From the NCBI RefSeq assembly GCF_025854275.1, contig NZ_CP107567.1, positions 5,704,001 to 5,768,000 of the forward strand: a stretch of DNA of 64,000 bases, in the 5' to 3' direction. The stretch is from Streptomyces peucetius (GTDB lineage: Bacteria > Actinomycetota > Actinomycetes > Streptomycetales > Streptomycetaceae). The translations under genes and the position numbers were made by a program. Under the pieces are notes generated by a model that was given only the letters and a program-made list of their open reading frames with translations, was not told where the DNA came from and ran no database searches. This document shows, piece after piece, positions 61,277 through 64,000 of the stretch (position 1 is the stretch's first letter; every line of letters begins with the position of its first letter).

Positions 61277-61939
61277 TCAGGACCGGCTGCGGTGGCAGAT
61301 GTACGCCAGCGTGCCGAGCAGCAGCCGGGCCTCGGGCGGAGCGGTGGCCGTGTCGGGGGACGGGGGCCGCAACCACCGGACCGGGCCCAGTCCGCCGCGG
61401 TCCGACGGCGGGGCGGTGATGTGGTCGCCGGGGCCCAGGCAGCGCAGGTCCAGGTCGGCGTCGTCCCAGCCCATCCGGTAGAGCAGCCGGGGCAGTCCGG
61501 CCGCCGCGCCGGGAGCGACGAAGAACTGGCAGCGGCCGTCGGGCGTGGCGGTGACGGGGCCGAGCGGCAGGCCCATGCGCTCCATCCGAACCAGTGCGCG
61601 GCGGCCCACGGGAGCGGCCACGTCCAGGATGTCGAAGCTCCGCCCGACCGGCAGCAGCAGTGACGCGCCGGGCACGTCGGCCCATGCCTTGCCCGCCTCG
61701 TCGAGCGTCGCGCCTGCCGGGACCTCGAGTGCGAAGTCGAGCGGGTGTGCGCCGGGGGCCGCGCAGCGGGCGTCCCCGCAGGAGCACTTGCCCGAGGCGG
61801 CGCGTGCGCCCGGGATCACCGCCCAGCCCCACAGGCCGGTGTACTCGGCCACCACGGTGGCCTCTGTCGTGCGCCCGCGGCGCCGGGAGCCCGTCCGGAT
61901 CTGTCCGATCCCCCGGGTGCCGCCGATCGTGAAGCCCAT
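61277..61939 (-). CDS. Bifunctional DNA primase/polymerase (prim-pol) domain protein
   Basis: 220 residues. The segment YTGLWGWAVIPGARA...CSCGDARCAAPGAHPLDFA (about 34-70) followed by DEAGKAWADVPGASLLLPVGRSFDILDVAAPVGRRAL and CQFFVAPGAAAGLPRLLYRMGWDDADLDLRCLGPGDHITAPPSDRGG matches the prim-pol N-terminal domain family. Proteins of this type are often attached to plasmid primases, but this one stands alone and the acidic catalytic motif (DxD-like FDILDV) looks degraded. ATG 61939 with GGAGGGGGC. Convergent with ftsY, divergent from nsdA. A regulatory role is possible. Confidence 0.8.
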   Translation of the reverse strand: MGFTIGGTRGIGQIRTGSRRRGRTTEATVVAEYTGLWGWAVIPGARAASGKCSCGDARCAAPGAHPLDFALEVPAGATLDEAGKAWADVPGASLLLPVGRSFDILDVAAPVGRRALVRMERMGLPLGPVTATPDGRCQFFVAPGAAAGLPRLLYRMGWDDADLDLRCLGPGDHITAPPSDRGGLGPVRWLRPPSPDTATAPPEARLLLGTLAYICHRSRS

Positions 61940-62367
61940 GCCCCCTCCAACGGGTCGTAGGCGCGGGTGGTTACGACCCGGATCTCCCCTGTGACTCTCC
62001 GTGATGCCTGTCCGGAGTGCCGACGGTGTGCGGTGGTGCGCGGGGGAGTGTGGAACGGGGCACGCGCCCGAGCGCGCAACGCTCCCACAGCTCCTGATCG
62101 TCATATGTCAAGTGAATCGCGCCTGGCCGTAAGTGAGTTCACTCGGAGGGGTGGCGAATGGTGGCGTTTCTGCAATCCCACTCGCTGAGGCCGTGATCGA
62201 AGGATTACCGTCGGTGCATCAACCTGCAATTGCAGTCCGCCTCCGGGTATGCCGGAGGCAAAGCGGTTTCCTGTTCGACGGGTGCGACAGCGTCACCACA
62301 GGCCGCGATCGGCGTCATTCTGGTAGGGGTTCGGGCAATTGAGGCATCGACGGACGGGGACATTCCA
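61940..62367. other. Intergenic/leader region upstream of nsdA
   Basis: 428 bp. Contains a 12-bp palindrome AGTGA-GT-TCACT (62132-62143) with an extra AGTGAA half site at 62111, a second palindrome CTGCAATTGCAG (62224-62235), and an 8-bp hairpin GCCTCCGG/CCGGAGGC (62239-62246/62252-62259). No gene is supported; the plus-strand frame upstream of nsdA lacks good codon bias. Confidence 0.5.
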
Positions 62368-63843
62368 GTGAGCGGCAGCGGCGCAGACGGTACGAACGCC
62401 GGCAAGCGCCCCAACGAGCAGTTGAGTTCCTGGTTCCTGCGCAGCGGCTGGTCGAAGGGCGAGCTCGCCCGGCAGGTGAACCGCCGGGCACGCCAGATGG
62501 GCGCCCACCACATCAGCACGGACACCTCCCGGGTGCGCCGGTGGCTGGACGGCGAACAGCCGCGTGAGCCCATCCCCCGCATCCTGTCCGAGCTCTTCTC
62601 CGAACGCTTCGGCAGCGTCGTCACCGTCGAGGACCTCGGGCTGCGGACCGTCCACCAGTCACCCTCGGTGTCCGGCGTGGACCTCCCCTGGGCCGGTGAC
62701 CAGACGGTCACACTGCTCAGCGAGTTCTCCAGAAGCGATCTGATGCTGGCGCGCCGCGGCTTCCTCGGCAGCTCGCTGTCCATCGCCGCGGGATCCGCCC
62801 TCGTGGAGCCGATGCAGCGCTGGCTCGTCCCCGTGCCGGTGCCGGAGGCCGCACAGCAGGAGCCGCCCGTCCCCCTGCGGCGGGGAGCCCGTCTCTCCAA
62901 GCCCGAACTCGACCTGCTCGAGGCCACCACCGCCATGTTCCGCCAGTGGGACGCCCAGTGCGGCGGCGGCCTGCGCCGCAAGGCGGTCGTCGGCCAGCTC
63001 CACGAGGTCACCGACCTGCTCCAGGAGCCGCAGCCCCCGGCCACCCGGCGCCGCCTCTTCAGGACCGCCGCCGAACTGGCCGAGCTCGCCGGGTGGATGA
63101 GCTACGACGTGGGCCTGCAGCCCACCGCCCAGAAGTACTTCGTCCTCGCCCTGCACGCCTCCAAGGAAGCGGGCGACAAGCCGCTCGGCTCGTACATCCT
63201 GTCCTCGATGAGCCGCCAGATGATCCACCTCGGCCGCCCCGACGACGCCCTCGAACTCGTCCACCTCGCCCAGTACGGCAGCCGTGACTGCGCCACCGCG
63301 CGCACCCAGGCCATGCTGTATGCGGTGGAGGCCCGCGCCTACGCCAACATGGGCCAGCCCAGCAAGTGCAGGCGGGCGGTCCGGATGGCCGAGGAAACCT
63401 TCGCCGACGTCGGCCTCGACGGCGAGCCCGAGCCCGACTGGATCCGCTTCTTCTCGGAGGCCGAGCTCCACGGGGAGAACTCCCACTCCTACCGGGACCT
63501 GGCCTATGTCGCCGGCCGAAGCCCCACCTACGCCTCCCTCGCCGAGCCCGTCATGAAGCGTGCCGTCGAGCTCTTCGGCCAGGACGACGTGCACCAGCGG
63601 TCGTACGCACTCAATCTGGTGGGCATGGCCACGGTCCATCTGCTCAAGAAGGAACCGGAACAGGCCACCGCCTTCGCCGACCGGGCGCTCACCGTCGCCA
63701 AGCGGGTCCGCTCCGAGCGGGTCAACACCCGGCTGCGCAAGACCGTCGACACGGCCGCCAGGGACTTCGGCGACGTCGCCGAGGTCGCCCGGTTCACCGA
63801 CCACCTCACCGCCCAGCTGCAGGAGACCGCGGAAGCGGTCTGA
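62368..63843 (+). CDS. nsdA: NsdA, negative regulator of antibiotic production and differentiation
   Basis: 491 residues. N-terminal HTH-like region (RPNEQLSSWFLRSGWSKGELARQVNRRARQMG...DTSRVRRWLDGEQPREPIPRILSELFSERFG, about 12-85), which resembles the DNA-binding part of Streptomyces regulators, then RRGFLGSS, and TPR-like helical repeats (about 175-480: KYFVLALHASKEAGDKPLGSYILSSMSRQMIHLGRPDDALELV, QAMLYAVEARAYANMGQPSKCRRAVRMAEETF). Strong recall match to NsdA. GTG 62368 has GGGGA upstream; longer frames are untranslated leader. Confidence 0.93.
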   Translation: MSGSGADGTNAGKRPNEQLSSWFLRSGWSKGELARQVNRRARQMGAHHISTDTSRVRRWLDGEQPREPIPRILSELFSERFGSVVTVEDLGLRTVHQSPSVSGVDLPWAGDQTVTLLSEFSRSDLMLARRGFLGSSLSIAAGSALVEPMQRWLVPVPVPEAAQQEPPVPLRRGARLSKPELDLLEATTAMFRQWDAQCGGGLRRKAVVGQLHEVTDLLQEPQPPATRRRLFRTAAELAELAGWMSYDVGLQPTAQKYFVLALHASKEAGDKPLGSYILSSMSRQMIHLGRPDDALELVHLAQYGSRDCATARTQAMLYAVEARAYANMGQPSKCRRAVRMAEETFADVGLDGEPEPDWIRFFSEAELHGENSHSYRDLAYVAGRSPTYASLAEPVMKRAVELFGQDDVHQRSYALNLVGMATVHLLKKEPEQATAFADRALTVAKRVRSERVNTRLRKTVDTAARDFGDVAEVARFTDHLTAQLQETAEAV

Positions 63844-63864
63844 CCGGCGGCGGCACACCGGACC

Positions 63865-63941
63865 CCGGCCACGACACCCACCCCGAACCGCCCGACTCGG
63901 CTCCCCCCGTGCCAAGTCACCCGGGCGGGTGTCGTGGCCGG
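63865..63941 (+). terminator. Long-armed inverted repeat downstream of nsdA
   Basis: CCGGCCACGACACCC (63865-63879) pairs perfectly with 63927-63941. The intervening 47 nt contain CCGCCCG (63888) that can pair with CGGGCGG (63922), giving an extended structure. The remaining bases to 64000 hold no gene I can support. Confidence 0.6.
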
Positions 63942-64000
63942 TTCGCACTGTGCGCAGAGGATACGCTCGGTGACCCCGGGCGACACCCGCGTTCATGACG

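Noticed and set aside
59793..61832. Minus-strand continuation of the permease frame over ftsY
   Set aside because: The permease starts at ATG 59792 with a ribosome site; the upstream part is antisense to ftsY and has no family similarity.

Overview
The window is a high-GC actinobacterial chromosome segment. Strong G/C third-codon bias, many GTG starts, twin 'conservon' operons, an HU protein with a Lys/Ala/Thr tail, ndgR-leuCD, a coenzyme F420 gene (cofC) and nsdA all point to Streptomyces. From memory, the gene order matches the S. coelicolor core region from accB-accE to nsdA. I did not check this against any database. The region is mostly conserved housekeeping DNA, with two visible intrusions: one insertion sequence, and a two-gene Hsp90/TPR block.

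Layout. (1) 1-3.7 kb: 3' end of a secreted endo-alpha-N-acetylgalactosaminidase-like enzyme, then accB-accE, encoding the carboxyltransferase and epsilon subunits of an acyl-CoA carboxylase. (2) 4-14.7 kb, minus strand: two tandem conservons, each cvnA-B-C-D (membrane sensor kinase, roadblock protein, DUF742 protein, Ras-like GTPase). Their GTPase genes share a 383-bp identical tract. A 57-residue peptide gene with a duplicated motif is divergent from the distal operon. (3) 15.8-20.2 kb: FAH-family hydrolase, gltX, a DUF4241 protein, a HAD phosphatase, and a five-gene tRNA array Gln-Glu-Glu-Gln-Glu. (4) 20.2-27 kb: MerR regulator divergent from a DUF4188 gene, a nickel-binding-like small protein, ndgR divergent from leuCD, hupS, and cofC with a small downstream gene. 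(5) 27-35 kb: plsC-gpsA-ddl, a DUF3515 lipoprotein, a stand-alone AsnC sensor domain, thiL-thiD, rpmB and a DAK2/FakA-type protein.

(6) 35.1-40.4 kb: a repeat-rich noncoding stretch, then a translationally coupled pair on the minus strand, an Hsp90-family ATPase followed by a 983-residue TPR-like protein. They sit between the DAK2 gene and recG, genes that are commonly neighbours in Gram-positive bacteria. (7) 40.6-51.8 kb: recG, rsmD-coaD, a DivIVA-like coiled-coil protein, DUF177-rpmF-rnc, an IS1182-type element inserted exactly in the loop of a 16-bp hairpin, mutM, a CAP-domain surface protein, acylphosphatase and a small conserved protein. (8) 52-64 kb: smc, a sugar transporter (glcP-like) with a palindromic operator-like promoter, an NCS1 nucleobase permease with an LLM-type oxidoreductase, ftsY, a prim-pol-domain protein and nsdA.

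The genes cover lipid precursor supply (accB/E, plsC, gpsA), cell wall (ddl), translation (gltX, tRNAs, rpmB, rpmF, rsmD, rnc), chromosome organisation (smc, hupS), protein targeting (ftsY), cofactors (coaD, thiL/D, cofC) and developmental or antibiotic control (conservons, ndgR, nsdA). The items most worth a second look are the hairpin-loop IS insertion, the 57-residue repeat peptide, the Hsp90/TPR block, the GTPase gene conversion, a recurring leaderless-promoter pattern, and the glcP operator layout.
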